This document shows positions 49,574 through 58,318 of a stretch of DNA of 64,000 nt, one piece after another. The number at the start of each line of letters is the position of its first letter. The first letter of the stretch is position 1. The translations under genes were made by a program, and so were the position numbers. Origin of the DNA: Neoroseomonas oryzicola. GTDB taxonomy: Bacteria > Pseudomonadota > Alphaproteobacteria > Acetobacterales > Acetobacteraceae. The notes beneath the pieces were generated by a model. The model did no database searches, was not told the DNA's origin, and saw only the letters and a program-made list of their open reading frames with translations. The DNA lies in the NCBI RefSeq assembly GCF_012163135.1, contig NZ_JAAVUP010000003.1:400283-464282 (forward strand), read 5' to 3'.

Positions 49574-50010
49574 GTGCCGCCTATTCCATCGGCGACCTGG
49601 CGCGCGCGACGGGGGTGAAGCCGACCACCATCCGCTGGTACGAACAGGAAGGCTGGCTGCCGCCGGCGGCGCGGACCGCGGGCGGGCATCGCGCCTATGG
49701 GCCGGCGCATCTGCGGCGGCTCGGCTTCATCCGCCATGCGCGGGAGCTCGGCTTCGAGAGCGAGGCGATCCGCGCGCTGCTCGACCTCGCTGACCATCCG
49801 GAGGCCGATTGCGGCGACGCGCACCGGCTGGCGACGGACCAGATCCGGGAGATCGACGCGCGGATGCGGCGCCTCGCCGCGCTGCGGGCGGAACTGGCGC
49901 GCATGGCCGAGGAATGTGCGGGCGGGACGATCGGCCATTGCCGGATCATCGAGACGCTCGCGGATTTCGACCACGGGCACTGCGCGGATCCGGGGCACGG
50001 GCGCGATTGA
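49570..50010 (+). CDS. MerR-family metal-responsive regulator (ZntR/CadR-like)
   Basis: 146 residues. DNA-binding part: YSIGDLARATGVKPTTIRWYEQEG and the wing GGHRAYGPAHLRRL, followed by the dimerisation helix (about 80-115). Cysteines at 81, 116, 124 and 138 plus His in the tail (HGHCADPGHG) fit a divalent metal site like that of ZntR (C79, C114, C124). The ATG overlaps the mntR stop (ATGA). The zntA gene with a MerR-type dyad 1.9 kb away is the likely target. Confidence 0.85.
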   Translation: MSAAYSIGDLARATGVKPTTIRWYEQEGWLPPAARTAGGHRAYGPAHLRRLGFIRHARELGFESEAIRALLDLADHPEADCGDAHRLATDQIREIDARMRRLAALRAELARMAEECAGGTIGHCRIIETLADFDHGHCADPGHGRD

Positions 50011-50045
50011 GGCGGAGCGCGACGCCGCCCCGCTCCTGAGCTCGT

Positions 50046-50113
50046 GATGGTTTCCAAAGGCCCTTCGGCCTTTGGTGGGGTGAGCCCGAGAGGGGCAAAG
50101 CCCCTCTCGGCCC
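50046..50113 (+). repeat. Intergenic double-hairpin repeat, copy A
   Basis: Hairpin 1: CCAAAGGCC (50054-50062) pairs with 50067-50075 over a four-base loop. After the spacer TGGGGTGAGC, hairpin 2: arms 50086-50096 and 50100-50110, loop AAA. The element begins GGTTTCC and closely matches copies at 60206-60272 and 63424-63490. It follows the merR gene by 36 bases and may also end that transcript. Confidence 0.8.
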
Positions 50114-50195
50114 TTGCCCCCGCCTTCGCGGGTGCCCATTCCAGGAATGACCGCCCTGCCGTGCCGGGGCTCCCCCCGACACGACCGGATGCTTC

Positions 50196-51374
50196 ATGCC
50201 CCGCTGGCTACCCTTGCTTCTCGGCTTCCTGACCGCCGTGGGGCCGCTGTCCACCGACATGTACCTGCCGGCCTTCCCGGCCATCGAGGCCGAGCTCGGC
50301 ACCGCCCGGGGCAGCGTCGAGATCACGCTGGCGGCCTGGTTCGCCGGCCTCGCCGTGGGGCAGCTGGTCCAGGGCACGCTGGCGGACCGGCTCGGCCGCC
50401 GCGGGCCGCTGATCGTGGGCACGACGATCTACACCCTGGCCTCGGTGGGCTGCGCCATGGCGGGCGACATGGCGACGCTCGCCGCCTGGCGCTGCGTCGC
50501 GGCCTTCGGCGGCGCGGCGAGCGCGGTGATCCCCCGCGCCATGGTGCGCGACTTGGCCGAGGGGCTCGAGGCCGCGCGGCTGATGTCGAAGCTGATGCTG
50601 GTGATGGGCGCGGCGCCGATCCTGGCACCCACGCTGGGCGGGCTGCTGCTGGGCGCCGGCGGGTGGCGGATGATCTTCTGGGCCTGCGTCGCCTATGGCG
50701 CGCTGTCCTGCCTGCTCGCCGCGCTGCTGCTGCCCGAGACGCTGCCGCCCGACCGCCGCCCGCGCCGCTCCGCCATCGCGCTGCTGGCCGATTTCATCGA
50801 GATCGGGCGCGAGCGCGGCTTCATCAGCCATGCGCTGATGGGCGCGATGGCGATGTTCGCGGTCTTCGCCTTCATCGGCGGCGCGCCGGACGTCTACATC
50901 GCGCATTTCGGCATTCCGGCGAGCCGTTTCGGCCTGCTCTTCGCCGTCAGCGCGACGGGCTTCATCGCGGCGTCGCAGTTCAACCCGACCCTGCTGCGCC
51001 GCTTCGGGCCGCGCCGCGTGCCGTCGATGGCGTTGCGCGTCAGCGCCGTCGCGGCCAGCGGCGTGCTGGTGGCGGCCTTCACCGGCTGGGGCGGCATCTG
51101 GGGCGTCTTCGTCCCGGCGGCGATCGCGCTGGCGGCGACGGGGCTGATCTTTCCCAACGCGGCGGTGGGCGCGCTGGCGCGGCATCCGGCGCGGGCGGGC
51201 AGCGCCTCGGCGCTGCTGGGCACGCTGCAATTCACCTGCGCCGCACTCGGCAGCGCGCTGGTGGGCGCGCTGGCCGACGGCACGCCGCGGCCGATGGCGC
51301 TGCTGATGCTGGGCGGGGCGCTCGCCGCGCTCGCCGCCGGGACGCTGCGCCCGGCCGCGCGCCCGCCGGGGTGA
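50196..51374 (+). CDS. Bcr/CflA-family multidrug MFS transporter
   Basis: 392 residues with twelve hydrophobic segments. The Bcr/CflA group is shown by the N-terminus LLLGFLTAVGPLSTDMYLPAFPAI (acidic residue and YLPA in helix 1) and LVQGTLADRLGRRGPLI in loop 2-3; RAMVRDLAE matches the family's R-x-x-V-R-D motif before helix 5. A drug/proton antiporter of the inner membrane. Stands alone after the repeat element. Confidence 0.9.
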   Translation: MPRWLPLLLGFLTAVGPLSTDMYLPAFPAIEAELGTARGSVEITLAAWFAGLAVGQLVQGTLADRLGRRGPLIVGTTIYTLASVGCAMAGDMATLAAWRCVAAFGGAASAVIPRAMVRDLAEGLEAARLMSKLMLVMGAAPILAPTLGGLLLGAGGWRMIFWACVAYGALSCLLAALLLPETLPPDRRPRRSAIALLADFIEIGRERGFISHALMGAMAMFAVFAFIGGAPDVYIAHFGIPASRFGLLFAVSATGFIAASQFNPTLLRRFGPRRVPSMALRVSAVAASGVLVAAFTGWGGIWGVFVPAAIALAATGLIFPNAAVGALARHPARAGSASALLGTLQFTCAALGSALVGALADGTPRPMALLMLGGALAALAAGTLRPAARPPG

Positions 51375-51412
51375 GGGCCGCTCAGCGCGGGTGAGGAGAA
51401 CTCGGTTCCCCG

Positions 51413-51429
51413 CCCGCGCCCTGCGCGGG
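51413..51429 (+). terminator. Short GC hairpin after the Bcr/CflA gene
   Basis: CCCGCGC pairs with GCGCGGG around a three-base loop, 39 bases beyond the stop. No T-run follows. Confidence 0.35.
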
Positions 51430-51595
51430 ACCATCGCCCGGCATGACGGCGGTCCCGGCCTTTTCGCGCAGACCTTCGCGGCCCTTGGGCCGCCGCGCGA
51501 CGGTCCGCACCCGCCGCCCCGAGACCCTGCGACGAGGCCTGCATCGGTTCGCCATCGCCGACGCGTGTGTTCCTCCCGACCAGGGCCTGACTTCC

Positions 51596-51772
51596 ATGTC
51601 CGTTGTTTCCGCCTGCGTCGCCTGGCTGCGGCGTCTGTTCCGTGCCGCGCCGCCGATGCCCCAGGCCGAGGAACTCGACCCGCAGGGCCGCCGCGATGTC
51701 GGCCTGCCGCCCGCCCCGCGCAGCGCCGAGACCGAGCAGGCGCGCCTGCTGCAATACGGCCCCTTCTGGTGA
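51596..51772 (+). CDS. Small hypothetical protein
   Basis: 58 residues, MSVVSACVAWLRRLFRAAPPM to the end GPFW. It has a short amphipathic N-terminus and no recognisable domain. The stop lies four bases before the ATG of the next MFS gene, so it could be a leader or upstream small protein. If it is not real, the gap 51375-51776 (402 bases) contains only the short hairpin at 51413 and no other signal I can see. Confidence 0.35.
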   Translation: MSVVSACVAWLRRLFRAAPPMPQAEELDPQGRRDVGLPPAPRSAETEQARLLQYGPFW

Positions 51773-51776
51773 TCCC

Positions 51777-52985
51777 ATGACCGCCGGCCCGTCGCTCCGC
51801 ACGGTGGTGATCGTCGCCGCCCTGGTCATGTCCGTCTCGATGGGGCTGCGGCAGTGCTTCGGCCTGTTCCTCGGCCCGGTGGGGGAGGATCTTGGCGTCG
51901 CCGCGGCGTCCTTCGGCTTCGCGGTGGCGCTACACAACCTGGTCTGGGGCCTGGCGCAGCCCTTCGTCGGCGCGCTGGGGGATCGCTTCGGACCGCGGCC
52001 GGTGCTGCTCGGCTGCGGGGTGCTCTATGCGGCGGGGCTGCTGCTGATGGCGACCTCGCGCACGCCCTGGATCGGGCTCGACCTCGGCATGGGCGTGCTG
52101 ACGGGGCTCGGCATCGCCGGGACCGGGTTCGGCGTGCTGCTCGGCGCGGTGTCGCGGGCCGCGCCGCCGGAACGGCGCAGCGCGCTGCTGGGGCTGGTCT
52201 CGGGCGCGGGGTCGATGGGGATCCTGGTGCTCGCACCGGCGGGCGACGTGATGATCGCCGCCTTCGGCTGGCGCGGCGCGGTGCTCGGCTACGCCGCGGC
52301 CTGCGGGGCGATGGTCGCGGTGTCGGTCTTCATCGGCGGCGCGCCGCGCGGGCCGGCGGTGCGCGTGCCGGCGCTGCCGCTCGGGGCGACGCTGCGGGCG
52401 GCGCTGGCGCATCGCGGCTTCGTCGTGATGTCGGTCGCCTTCTTCGCCTGCGGCTTCCAGCTGATGTTCATCACCACGCACCTGCCGCGCTTCCTCGGCC
52501 TGTGCGGCCTCGCCCCGGCGGTGGGGGCGCAGGCGCTGGCAGTGATCGGCGTGTGCAACGCTTTCGGCTCCTACGGCTTCGGGCTGCTCGGGCAGCGCTT
52601 CAGCCCGAAGCGGCTGCTCGCGGGCATCTATGCCATCCGCACCATCGCGATCGTGGCGTATCTGTCGGCGCCGGTCTCGGCGGCGAGCACGCTGGTCTTC
52701 GCCGCGGTGATGGGCGCGACCTGGCTCGGGGTGGTGCCGCTGGTCTCGGCGCTGATCGGGCGGCTGTTCGGCCTGGCGCGGTTCAACATGCTGTTCGGCG
52801 TGGTGTTCCTCGGGCACCAGCTGGGGGGCTTCGCGGGGGCCTGGATGGGCGGCCTCGTGCTGGATGCGACGGGCGGCTACGCTGCGGCCTGGTGGGCGCT
52901 GGTGGCAGTGGGCGCGACGGCGGCCCTGCTGCAATGGCCGATGGACGACCGTCCGCGCCCGATGCCCGGAGTTGCCCCCGCATGA
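51777..52985 (+). CDS. MFS transporter
   Basis: 402 residues, twelve hydrophobic segments. The MFS loop 2-3 motif reads GALGDRFGPRPVLL; the second half carries a similar GLLGQRFSPKRLLA. The pattern SMGLRQCFGLFLGPVGEDLG in helix 1 and the overall shape resemble the monocarboxylate/oxalate-formate antiporter group. First gene of a run in which the next two genes overlap by four bases each. Substrate unknown. Confidence 0.88.
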   Translation: MTAGPSLRTVVIVAALVMSVSMGLRQCFGLFLGPVGEDLGVAAASFGFAVALHNLVWGLAQPFVGALGDRFGPRPVLLGCGVLYAAGLLLMATSRTPWIGLDLGMGVLTGLGIAGTGFGVLLGAVSRAAPPERRSALLGLVSGAGSMGILVLAPAGDVMIAAFGWRGAVLGYAAACGAMVAVSVFIGGAPRGPAVRVPALPLGATLRAALAHRGFVVMSVAFFACGFQLMFITTHLPRFLGLCGLAPAVGAQALAVIGVCNAFGSYGFGLLGQRFSPKRLLAGIYAIRTIAIVAYLSAPVSAASTLVFAAVMGATWLGVVPLVSALIGRLFGLARFNMLFGVVFLGHQLGGFAGAWMGGLVLDATGGYAAAWWALVAVGATAALLQWPMDDRPRPMPGVAPA

Positions 52986-53608
52986 GCCTGCTGATCCACG
53001 TCGCCCCCGGAACCTGCGCCCTCGCGACGCTGATCGCGCTCGAGGAAGCCGGCGCGGACTATACCGCGCGGCGCGTCGACTTCGCCGCGGGCGAGCAGCG
53101 CTCGCCGGACTTCCTCGCGGTGAACCCCAAGGGCCGCGTGCCGGCGCTGGTGACCGAAGACGGCGTGCTGACCGAGACGCCGGCGCTGCTCACCTACGTC
53201 GCGCAGCGCTTCCCCGAAGCCGTGCTCGCGCCCTTCGACGACCCCTTCGCCTTCGCGCGGATGCAGGAGTTCAACGCCTATCTCTGCTCGACGGTCCATG
53301 TCGCGCATGCCCACCGGATGCGCGGGCATCGCTGGGTGGACGACCCGGACGCGATGACCGCGATGCAGCGCAAGGTGCCGGAGAACATGGCCGCCTGCTT
53401 CGACCTGATCGAGACGACGATGCTGCGCGGCCCCTGGGTGCTCGGCGATCGCTACAGCCTGGCGGATGGCTATCTGCACACCATCGCGCGCTGGCTGCCC
53501 TCGGACGGCGTCGATCCCGCGCGCTTCCCGCGCGTCGCCGACCACGGCGCGCGCATGGCAGCGCGCCCCGCGGTGCAGCGCGCCCTGGCGCGGGAGAATG
53601 GCGGATGA
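52982..53608 (+). CDS. Glutathione S-transferase, beta-class-like
   Basis: 208 residues. The N-terminal thioredoxin-fold half has LIHVAPGTCALATLIALEEAG, with Cys12 in the place of the beta-class catalytic Cys, and the cis-Pro/gamma-Glu-binding segment NPKGRVPALV...LTETPALLTYVAQRFP. The C-terminal half is helical with LGDRYSLADGYL, the N-capping box of GSTs. The ATG overlaps the MFS stop (ATGA). Confidence 0.9.
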   Translation: MSLLIHVAPGTCALATLIALEEAGADYTARRVDFAAGEQRSPDFLAVNPKGRVPALVTEDGVLTETPALLTYVAQRFPEAVLAPFDDPFAFARMQEFNAYLCSTVHVAHAHRMRGHRWVDDPDAMTAMQRKVPENMAACFDLIETTMLRGPWVLGDRYSLADGYLHTIARWLPSDGVDPARFPRVADHGARMAARPAVQRALARENGG

Positions 53609-54162
53609 GCCGCCCCGCACTGCGCCGCACCGACAAGGCGATGACGCCGCACGACATCGCCGCGCTGCTCGCCACCGCGCGCGTCGTGAACCTCGCCACC
53701 GTCGGCGCCGATGGCGTGCCCTATGTCGTGCCCAACCTCTTCATCTGGGAGGACGGGGCGATGCGCGTGCACACCACCTCGGCGCAGGGGCATTTCGCCC
53801 GCAACCTGGCGGCCAGCCCGCGCGTCTGCTTCGCGGTGCACGAGGCCGGGGAGGTGTTTCCCTATGGCGAATTCGACTGCGACACCTCGATGGCCTTCCG
53901 CAGCGTGATCGGCTGGGGCACCGCGACGATCGAGGATGCCGAGGCCGACAAGGCCCGCTTCTTCGACGGGCTGATGGCGAAGTACGGCGACCCGTCCTGG
54001 CAGCGCCCGCCCGGCTTCTATCCGCGGCTCGGGGAGGTGACGGTCTTCCGCATCGCGGTCGAGGAACTCACGGGCAAGTCCGGCCCGCTGCCCGGCCCGG
54101 CCGAACGCTGGCCGGCGGTCAACGCGACGCGGTCCCCCGGCGCCGTGCCGCCGCGGCGCTGA
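53605..54162 (+). CDS. Pyridoxamine 5'-phosphate oxidase-family FMN-binding protein
   Basis: 185 residues. Split-barrel flavin fold: ARVVNLATVGADGVPYVVPNLFIWEDGAMRVHTT, GHFARNLAASPRVCFAVHEAGEVF and SVIGWGTATIEDAEADK. This pattern is the PNPOx-like family that includes NimA-type and pyridoxamine-oxidase-related proteins; it is too short and diverged to be true PdxH. The ATG overlaps the GST stop by four bases. Confidence 0.82.
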   Translation: MSRPALRRTDKAMTPHDIAALLATARVVNLATVGADGVPYVVPNLFIWEDGAMRVHTTSAQGHFARNLAASPRVCFAVHEAGEVFPYGEFDCDTSMAFRSVIGWGTATIEDAEADKARFFDGLMAKYGDPSWQRPPGFYPRLGEVTVFRIAVEELTGKSGPLPGPAERWPAVNATRSPGAVPPRR

Positions 54163-54165
54163 CCG

Positions 54166-54777
54166 ATGGATGCCGCCTTCCCGCCCGGGCTCGGCGCGAT
54201 GCTCCTCGCCGCCGCGGCGCTGATGGGCAGCCCGGGGCCGTCGACCATCAGCGTCACCGCGGTGGGCGCCGCCTTCGGGTTGCGACGGGCTATGCCCTAT
54301 GTGGCGGGGCTGATCCTCGGCACCACCGCCGTGCTGCTGGCGGTGGCGACGGGGCTCTTCGCCGCGCTCGCGGCGGTGCCGCAGGCCGCGCCGGTGCTGA
54401 CGGCCGCCGCGGCGCTCTACATCCTGTGGCTCGCCGTGCGGATCGCCCGCGCGCCGCCGCTCGCGCGCGACGATCCTTCCGTGCCCGCACCGTCGCTGGT
54501 CGGCGGGTTGCTGCTCGCAACCGCCAATCCGAAGGCCTGGATCGCGATCGGAGCGGTCTTCGCGGCGTCCCGGCTGCAGGGCCTGCCGCCGGTCGCCGAG
54601 GCAATTGCCAAGACCCTCGCGCTGACGGCGATGATCGTGGCGATCCACCTCGCCTGGCTGCTGGTCGGCGCGTCGCTGGCGCGGTTGCTCGCGCATCCCG
54701 TCGCCTCGCGCGCTGTGAACCTCGCGCTCGCCGCGGCGCTCGTCGTCACCACCGCCTGGGCCCTGCTGCCGCGTTGA
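54166..54777 (+). CDS. LysE/RhtB-family amino acid exporter
   Basis: 203 residues, six hydrophobic segments. The N-terminal GSPGPSTISVTAVGAAFG matches the family's G-x-x-x-P-G-P signature and TANPKAWIAIGAVF the central N-P-K motif. Exports amino acids or homoserine-like compounds. It begins three bases after the preceding stop, so probably in the same operon. Confidence 0.88.
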   Translation: MDAAFPPGLGAMLLAAAALMGSPGPSTISVTAVGAAFGLRRAMPYVAGLILGTTAVLLAVATGLFAALAAVPQAAPVLTAAAALYILWLAVRIARAPPLARDDPSVPAPSLVGGLLLATANPKAWIAIGAVFAASRLQGLPPVAEAIAKTLALTAMIVAIHLAWLLVGASLARLLAHPVASRAVNLALAAALVVTTAWALLPR

Positions 54778-54790
54778 CCGGAGACGCCCG

Positions 54791-55393
54791 ATGACCGCCC
54801 CGATCGCCTTCTGGTTCGACTTCGCCTCCCCCTTCGCCTGGATCGCGTCGACGCAGATCGAGGACCTCGCGCGCCGCAATGGCCGCAGCGTCGATTGGCG
54901 CGCCATCCTGCTCGGCGTGGTGTTCCGCACGACGGGGATGGCGCCGATCCTCGACCAGCCGCTGCGGCGGGATTACGTGCCGCACGACCTCGCGCGCGTG
55001 GCGCGGCGGCAGGGGCTGGCGCTGGCGCGGCCGCTCGCGCCGCCGGGCACCTCGCTGGCCTGCGCGCGGGTGTTCCACGCCATTGCGCTGGAGGATCCGG
55101 CGCTGGCCGGCCGCTTTGCCCGCGCGGCGATGACGGCGATCTTTGGGCAGGGGGCGGACCTCGACACCGCCCCGGCCGCCCAGGCCTTCGCCGCGACGCT
55201 CGGGGGTGAGGCCGCGCGCCTCGCCGCGCAATCCGAGGCTCCGCCCGCGCGCGACGCCTTGCGCGCCGCGACGCAGGACGCGATCGCCCGGGGCGTCTTC
55301 GGCGCGCCCTTCATCGTCGTGGACGGCGAGCCCTTCTGGGGCCAGGACCGCCTGCCCATGGTCGAGGCCTGGCTGCGCGAAGGCCCCTGGTAG
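54791..55393 (+). CDS. 2-hydroxychromene-2-carboxylate isomerase-like protein (DsbA fold)
   Basis: 200 residues. FWFDFASPFAWIAS at the start places a Ser-Pro-Phe where DsbA proteins have CxxC, as in NahD-type glutathione-dependent isomerases; VFGAPFIVVDGEPFWGQDRLPMVEAWL at the end carries the cis-Pro and W-G-x-D-R motif. Probably a GSH-dependent isomerase or transferase of aromatic compound breakdown. Last gene of the MFS-GST-PNPOx-LysE run. Confidence 0.88.
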   Translation: MTAPIAFWFDFASPFAWIASTQIEDLARRNGRSVDWRAILLGVVFRTTGMAPILDQPLRRDYVPHDLARVARRQGLALARPLAPPGTSLACARVFHAIALEDPALAGRFARAAMTAIFGQGADLDTAPAAQAFAATLGGEAARLAAQSEAPPARDALRAATQDAIARGVFGAPFIVVDGEPFWGQDRLPMVEAWLREGPW

Positions 55394-55461
55394 TCCGCGC
55401 AGCCCCGCCCTGCGCTGTGCGCGAGGCGCTTTCCGCGCCGCCGGTGCTACGGTCGCGCGCG

Positions 55462-56358
55462 ATGGAGAGACTTCCGCACAGGCTGCCGCCGCTCGCCGCG
55501 CTCCGGCTCTTCGAGGCCGCGGGCCGCCATGCCAGCTTCGCCGGCGCCGCGGGGGAGTTGGGCGTGACGCCAAGCGCCGTCAGCCATGCGGTGCGCACGC
55601 TGGAAGACCGGCTCGGCCTGCCGCTGTTCCGCCGCGATGCGCGCACCCTGGCGCTGACGCCGGCGGGCGAGGAACTGCTCGCGGAAGCGACCCGTGCCTT
55701 CGAAGGCCTGACGCGGGTGATGGATCGCCTCGACGGCGCGCGGCACCAGGCGGGGCTGCGCGTCAGCGCCGCGCCGACCTTCGCTGCGCGCTGGCTGGTG
55801 CCGCGCCTGCCCCGCCTGCGCCGCGACCATCCAGGCCTGACGGTTGCCATCAGCAGCGAGCAAGGCTGGGTGGAGCTCGGCGACGGGCGCTACGACTTCG
55901 CCATCCGCATGGCGCGCGAACCCTCCGGTGCGGGGGAATGGCAGCACCTGTCCGACATCCGCCTGGTGCCGGTCGCGGCGCCGCGCTTCGCGGGGCAGGC
56001 GCTGGCCGCGGTGCTGGCTCGGCTGCCGGCGCTGCACGTCACCTCGACGCAGGAGGATTGGGACGCCTTTGCCGCCGCGCGCGGCGCGCCGCCGCCGGAC
56101 CGCGCGCGCGGCCTGCGCTTCGACACGGTGCACATGGCGGTGGATGCGGCGGCGCAGGGCCTTGGCGTCGCGCTCGCGCGCCTGCCGGTCTGCGCCGATG
56201 ACCTCGCGACCGGCCGCGTCGTCGCGCTGGATGAACCGGTTCAGGCGGGTGTCGCCTATTGGCTGGTCGCGCGGCCGGGCGCGCTGCGCCAGGCGGAGGG
56301 TCGGACCTTCGTCGCCTGGTTGCGGCGGGAACTCGCGGGCGAGCCCGTCCCGGCCTAG
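55462..56358 (+). CDS. LysR-family regulator, GcvA-like
   Basis: 298 residues. N-terminal winged helix: [45 protein letters not shown]. The effector-binding half starts LRVSAAPTFAARWLVPRLPRL, which is typical of the GcvA/AmpR group. The ATG at MERLPHRLPP is used; an ATG 45 bases upstream is less likely. It lies 68 bases after the isomerase gene and could control that run. Its stop codon interlocks with the opposing gene's stop through CTAG. Confidence 0.9.
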   Translation: MERLPHRLPPLAALRLFEAAGRHASFAGAAGELGVTPSAVSHAVRTLEDRLGLPLFRRDARTLALTPAGEELLAEATRAFEGLTRVMDRLDGARHQAGLRVSAAPTFAARWLVPRLPRLRRDHPGLTVAISSEQGWVELGDGRYDFAIRMAREPSGAGEWQHLSDIRLVPVAAPRFAGQALAAVLARLPALHVTSTQEDWDAFAAARGAPPPDRARGLRFDTVHMAVDAAAQGLGVALARLPVCADDLATGRVVALDEPVQAGVAYWLVARPGALRQAEGRTFVAWLRRELAGEPVPA

Positions 56359-56678
56359 GCGACCGCGGCCTCGGCCAGCATCCCGCTGCCGAAGTGTTCC
56401 AGCTCGATGCCGGACAGCGAGGCACCCGCCACGCGGCATTCGCGCACCACCGCCTGGCCGCGATGCAGCACCAGCAGCAGCCGGTCGCCTTCGCGCAGCC
56501 CGGTCACGCCGCCGATCACCGCGCGGGTGGTGGACAGCATCCGCAACACCGCCTCGCGCCGCTGCCAGCCGAGCAGCACCGTGCAGGGTTCGTCGAAGGC
56601 ATAGAGCGTCGGGACGGGTGTTGCGCCGGGAAGGTCCTGGCGCGGGCGCAGCGCATCGCGCGCGGGCATGTTCGTCAT
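56355..56678 (-). CDS. Small PilZ-like protein (tentative)
   Basis: 107 residues. A beta-rich region RREAVLRMLSTTRAVIGGVTGLREGDRLLLVLHRGQAVVRECRVAGASLSGIELE-like has the strand order of a PilZ domain, with R-E-x-V near the start and A-x-L-S-G-I-E-L resembling the D-x-S-x-x-G-x box; the Arg pair that binds c-di-GMP is not convincing. AGGAGG lies seven bases before the ATG. Other assignments remain open. Confidence 0.55.
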   Translation of the reverse strand: MTNMPARDALRPRQDLPGATPVPTLYAFDEPCTVLLGWQRREAVLRMLSTTRAVIGGVTGLREGDRLLLVLHRGQAVVRECRVAGASLSGIELEHFGSGMLAEAAVA

Positions 56679-56764
56679 CTGGGGCCTCCTGCCGCCGGGT
56701 GCGCCACCAGGGGCGCCGCCGGCAGCATGGGCAGGGAGGCCTTAACGAAGCGTCGCCGGCGGGA

Positions 56765-57784
56765 TCACCCGCCGGCGGGAACGCCCTTCGACGTGGAGTA
56801 TTCGAAGTGCAGCGCCTCGCCGGGGAAGACGCGCGGATGGATGGCGTGCGCGGCCATCGCCGCCTCGCTGAAGCCCTGCAGGATCAGCTTCAGCTTGCCC
56901 GGATAGGTCGCGATGTCGCCGATGGCGAAGACGCCATCGACATTCGTCGCGCAGGTCGCGGGTTCCACCCGGATGTGGTTGTGGTCGAGCCCCAGCCCCC
57001 AGGACGCGATCGGGCCGAGCTCCATCGACAGACCGAAGAAGGCCAGCAGGTGGTCGGCGGGGATGTCGCGTTCCTCGCCCTTCAACGTGGCGAGCGTGAC
57101 CGCTTCCAGCCGCGACCCGTCGCCCTTCAGCCCGTGCAGCTGATAGGGGATCGCCATCTCGATCTCGCCGCGTTCGGCGGCGGCTTCGAGCTGGGCCGAG
57201 GTCTCCGGCGCGGCGCGGAACTTCGGGCGGCGATGCACCACCGTCACCTTCGCCGCCACGTCCTTCAGCGACAGCGCCCAATCCACCGCGCTGTCGCCGC
57301 CGCCGGCGATCACCACGCGCTTGCCGCGGAATTCCTCCCGCCGCGCGACCAGGTAGCGCACGGCGCCCGAGGCTTCGTAGCCCGGCAGCCCATCCAGCGG
57401 CGGGCGGTTCGGGCCGAAGGCGCCGGCGCCGGCGGCGATCACCACCGCCTTGCAGCGCACCGTGTCGCCCGCGCTGGTGCCGAGCACGATCGTCCCGTCC
57501 TCCCGCGCCAGCGTCTCGACCCGACGGCCGAGCAGGAGGGTCGGCGCGAACGGCTCGATCTGCTTCTCGAGGTGGCCGATCAGGTCCGCCGCCGCGATCG
57601 CGGGATGCGCGGGGATGTCGTAGATCGGCTTTTCCGGATAGAGCGCGGTGCATTGCCCGCCCACGGCGTCCAGCGCATCGATCACCACCGATTTCATGCG
57701 CAGCATGCCGCATTCGAAGACGGCGAACAGGCCCACAGGCCCCGCGCCGATGATCGCGACATCCGTTTCGATGACGGCCGCCAT
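56765..57784 (-). CDS. Thioredoxin-reductase-like ferredoxin-NADP+ reductase
   Basis: 339 residues. FAD motif IIGAGPVGLFAVFECGM at the start, then DALDAVGGQCTALYPEKPIYDIPA, NADPH motif VVIAGGGDSAVDWAL (about 165) and FAIGDIATYPGKLKLILQGFSEAAMA. The redox CxxC of thioredoxin reductases is absent and the C-terminal extension HFEYSTSKGVP is characteristic of the YumC/FNR type. Shuttles electrons between NADPH and ferredoxin. GGGGGAG precedes the ATG. Divergent from tsaE. Confidence 0.92.
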   Translation of the reverse strand: MAAVIETDVAIIGAGPVGLFAVFECGMLRMKSVVIDALDAVGGQCTALYPEKPIYDIPAHPAIAAADLIGHLEKQIEPFAPTLLLGRRVETLAREDGTIVLGTSAGDTVRCKAVVIAAGAGAFGPNRPPLDGLPGYEASGAVRYLVARREEFRGKRVVIAGGGDSAVDWALSLKDVAAKVTVVHRRPKFRAAPETSAQLEAAAERGEIEMAIPYQLHGLKGDGSRLEAVTLATLKGEERDIPADHLLAFFGLSMELGPIASWGLGLDHNHIRVEPATCATNVDGVFAIGDIATYPGKLKLILQGFSEAAMAAHAIHPRVFPGEALHFEYSTSKGVPAGG

Positions 57785-57859
57785 GGCCACTCCCCCGAAT
57801 CCTGGGCCGCGTGATAGACGGAAGCGCCCAAGGATCATAGCGGGCCGCACCCCCCTTTC

Positions 57860-58318
57860 ATGCCCCGGACCGTCACCCTGGACCTGCCCGACCTTTCCTC
57901 CACCCATGCCCTGGCCGCGCGGCTGGCCGGGCTGCTGCGCGCGGGGGATGCGGTGCTGCTGGAAGGGCCGCTGGGGGCCGGGAAGTCGGAACTGGCCCGC
58001 GCCGTGCTGCGCGCCGCGGCCGGGGACCCGGCCCTGGAAGTGCCGAGCCCGACCTTCACCCTGGTCCAGTCCTACGACCTGCCCGCGGGGCCGGCGCATC
58101 ATTTCGACCTCTACCGCCTCGACGGGCCCGAGGGCCTCGCCGAACTGGGCTGGGAGGAAGCGCGGGAGGGCATCGTGCTGGTGGAATGGCCCGAACGGCT
58201 CGGCAACGAACGGCCGGCGGGCGCGCTGACCGTGACCCTCGAACCGCTGGCGGTGGAGGAGGCGCGGCGCGTCACCCTGTCCGGCTGGGACGAACGGCTC
58301 GGGGCGCTGGCGGCATGA
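57860..58318 (+). CDS. tsaE: tRNA t6A biosynthesis ATPase TsaE
   Basis: 152 residues. Walker A GPLGAGKSELARAVL (about 34-48), SPTFTLVQSYD and HHFDLYRLDGPEGLAELGWEEA are the diagnostic TsaE motifs. It works with TsaB and TsaD in threonylcarbamoylation of A37 in ANN-decoding tRNAs. First gene of a coupled run with amgK and murU, an arrangement found in many Alpha- and Gammaproteobacteria. Confidence 0.96.
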   Translation: MPRTVTLDLPDLSSTHALAARLAGLLRAGDAVLLEGPLGAGKSELARAVLRAAAGDPALEVPSPTFTLVQSYDLPAGPAHHFDLYRLDGPEGLAELGWEEAREGIVLVEWPERLGNERPAGALTVTLEPLAVEEARRVTLSGWDERLGALAA

